A stretch of 64,000 nucleotides of DNA. Origin: Vibrio pomeroyi. Lineage in GTDB: Bacteria > Pseudomonadota > Gammaproteobacteria > Enterobacterales > Vibrionaceae. Under the pieces are notes generated by a model that was not told where the DNA came from, searched no databases, and worked only from the letters and a program-made list of their open reading frames with translations. The first letter of the stretch is position 1. Each line of letters opens with the position of its first letter. A program made the position numbers and the translations under genes. Location: positions 124,001 through 188,000 of the forward strand of contig NZ_AP025506.1 in assembly GCF_024347595.1 (NCBI RefSeq), given 5' to 3'. This document shows positions 63,594 through 64,000 of the stretch, one piece after another.

Positions 63594-64000
63594 ATGCTTA
63601 AACCTCTAATCATATCTCTTGGTCTTTTTCTTGCTGGTTGTTCTCAGCAGTTTCAAGACGTTAATTCCACTTTTGATGAAGCCTTTTTTGGAAGCTCCGA
63701 TGTTGAGTTATCCAAGGAATACATTCAAAACTTACCGTATTCCAGCATTTACGCGGAAGTGAACGATCAAGGTAAGATCTTCATGGTTTTGGCCTACGTA
63801 GGTGAAAACCCGCAAACGGGTGCAGAGCAGTTAAAGTGGATGTCTTCTGACAAAGCGATGATCGTCACTGAAAATGGACGCATCGTACAAACACTATTGC
63901 TTCCTTATGAAAACCTTTCTGGTTTGGTATTCCAACCGTTGGATGCGTACTCGTCTGCAAACAGCTCGTCGCCAAGCTCTTCTTCTGCGTTTGATGTGTC
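63594..64000 (+). CDS. YjbF/GfcB-family lipoprotein (partial, continues beyond window)
   Basis: About 135 residues visible. It has a lipoprotein signal peptide with lipobox LFLAGC (Cys16) and the YjbF-type body (VNSTFDEAFFGSSDVELSKEYIQNLPYSS). These proteins belong to group 4 capsule/exopolysaccharide loci. The C-terminus lies outside the window. It probably continues as an operon with YjbG and YjbH homologues, which would be needed to confirm this. Confidence 0.75.
   Translation, partial: MLKPLIISLGLFLAGCSQQFQDVNSTFDEAFFGSSDVELSKEYIQNLPYSSIYAEVNDQGKIFMVLAYVGENPQTGAEQLKWMSSDKAMIVTENGRIVQTLLLPYENLSGLVFQPLDAYSSANSSSPSSSSAFDV

Overview
The window is a chromosomal segment of a Vibrio, most likely of the Splendidus clade. 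The gene content and order are gammaproteobacterial housekeeping (nfuA-gntX-bioH; tex-csrB-greB-ompR-envZ; recG-spoT-rpoZ-gmk; yicC/rph-pyrE; slmA-coaBC-radC-rpmBG-mutM; an LPS core cluster; envC-cysE-gpsA-secB-yibN). The protein sequences match those I know from Vibrio. No tRNA or rRNA gene was seen.

Layout. 1-3040: nudE (cut by the window edge), nfuA and gntX on the minus strand, with bioH divergent. 3041-4070: two palindromic intergenic repeats, one MITE-like and one ERIC, around a small conserved hypothetical gene. 4106-7040: tex and the CsrA-sequestering RNA csrB with its VarA/GacA box. 7100-21454: greB split in two by a 13.9-kb mobile island (7439-21313). 21632-30251: ompR-envZ, recG, spoT-rpoZ, gmk and a guanine riboswitch ahead of an NCS2 purine permease. 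31833-41949: psiE, a cold-shock gene, yicC, rph-pyrE, lpxL, slmA, coaBC, radC, rpmB-rpmG and mutM. 42041-57600: the LPS/outer-core locus (sugar epimerases, heptosyltransferase-like GT9, waaA, kdkA, several glycosyltransferases, O-antigen ligase, lpxM, hldD, ugd), with coaD embedded. 57726-63472 and on: a TetR regulator, envC, cysE-gpsA-secB-yibN, and the start of a yjbEFGH-like exopolysaccharide locus cut by the window edge.

The island is the most interesting region. It carries three genes that match the Gamma-Mobile-Trio type: gmtY (tyrosine recombinase), gmtZ (a repeat-rich recombinase of 1385 residues) and gmtX. It sits exactly between codons 47 and 48 of native greB. Directly behind gmtX it brings a complete second greB, so the host keeps a GreB while its own gene is destroyed. 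The cargo is an XRE repressor with matching TACTAAG-N5-CTTAGTA operators, a winged-helix/SF2 helicase pair, and a three-gene cassette. That cassette is an SMC/TrlF-like ATPase, a soluble histidine kinase, and a receiver domain fused to an APH-like phosphotransferase. It looks like a two-component signalling defence module, possibly undescribed.

How the rest works together: csrB and ompR/envZ are global regulators. spoT/rpoZ/gmk couple (p)ppGpp, RNA polymerase and GTP supply. waaA, kdkA, lpxL, lpxM, hldD, GT9 and the glycosyltransferases build lipid A and core, and the ligase attaches the outer polysaccharide. All functions are read from sequence motifs and remembered family features; no database search was possible.
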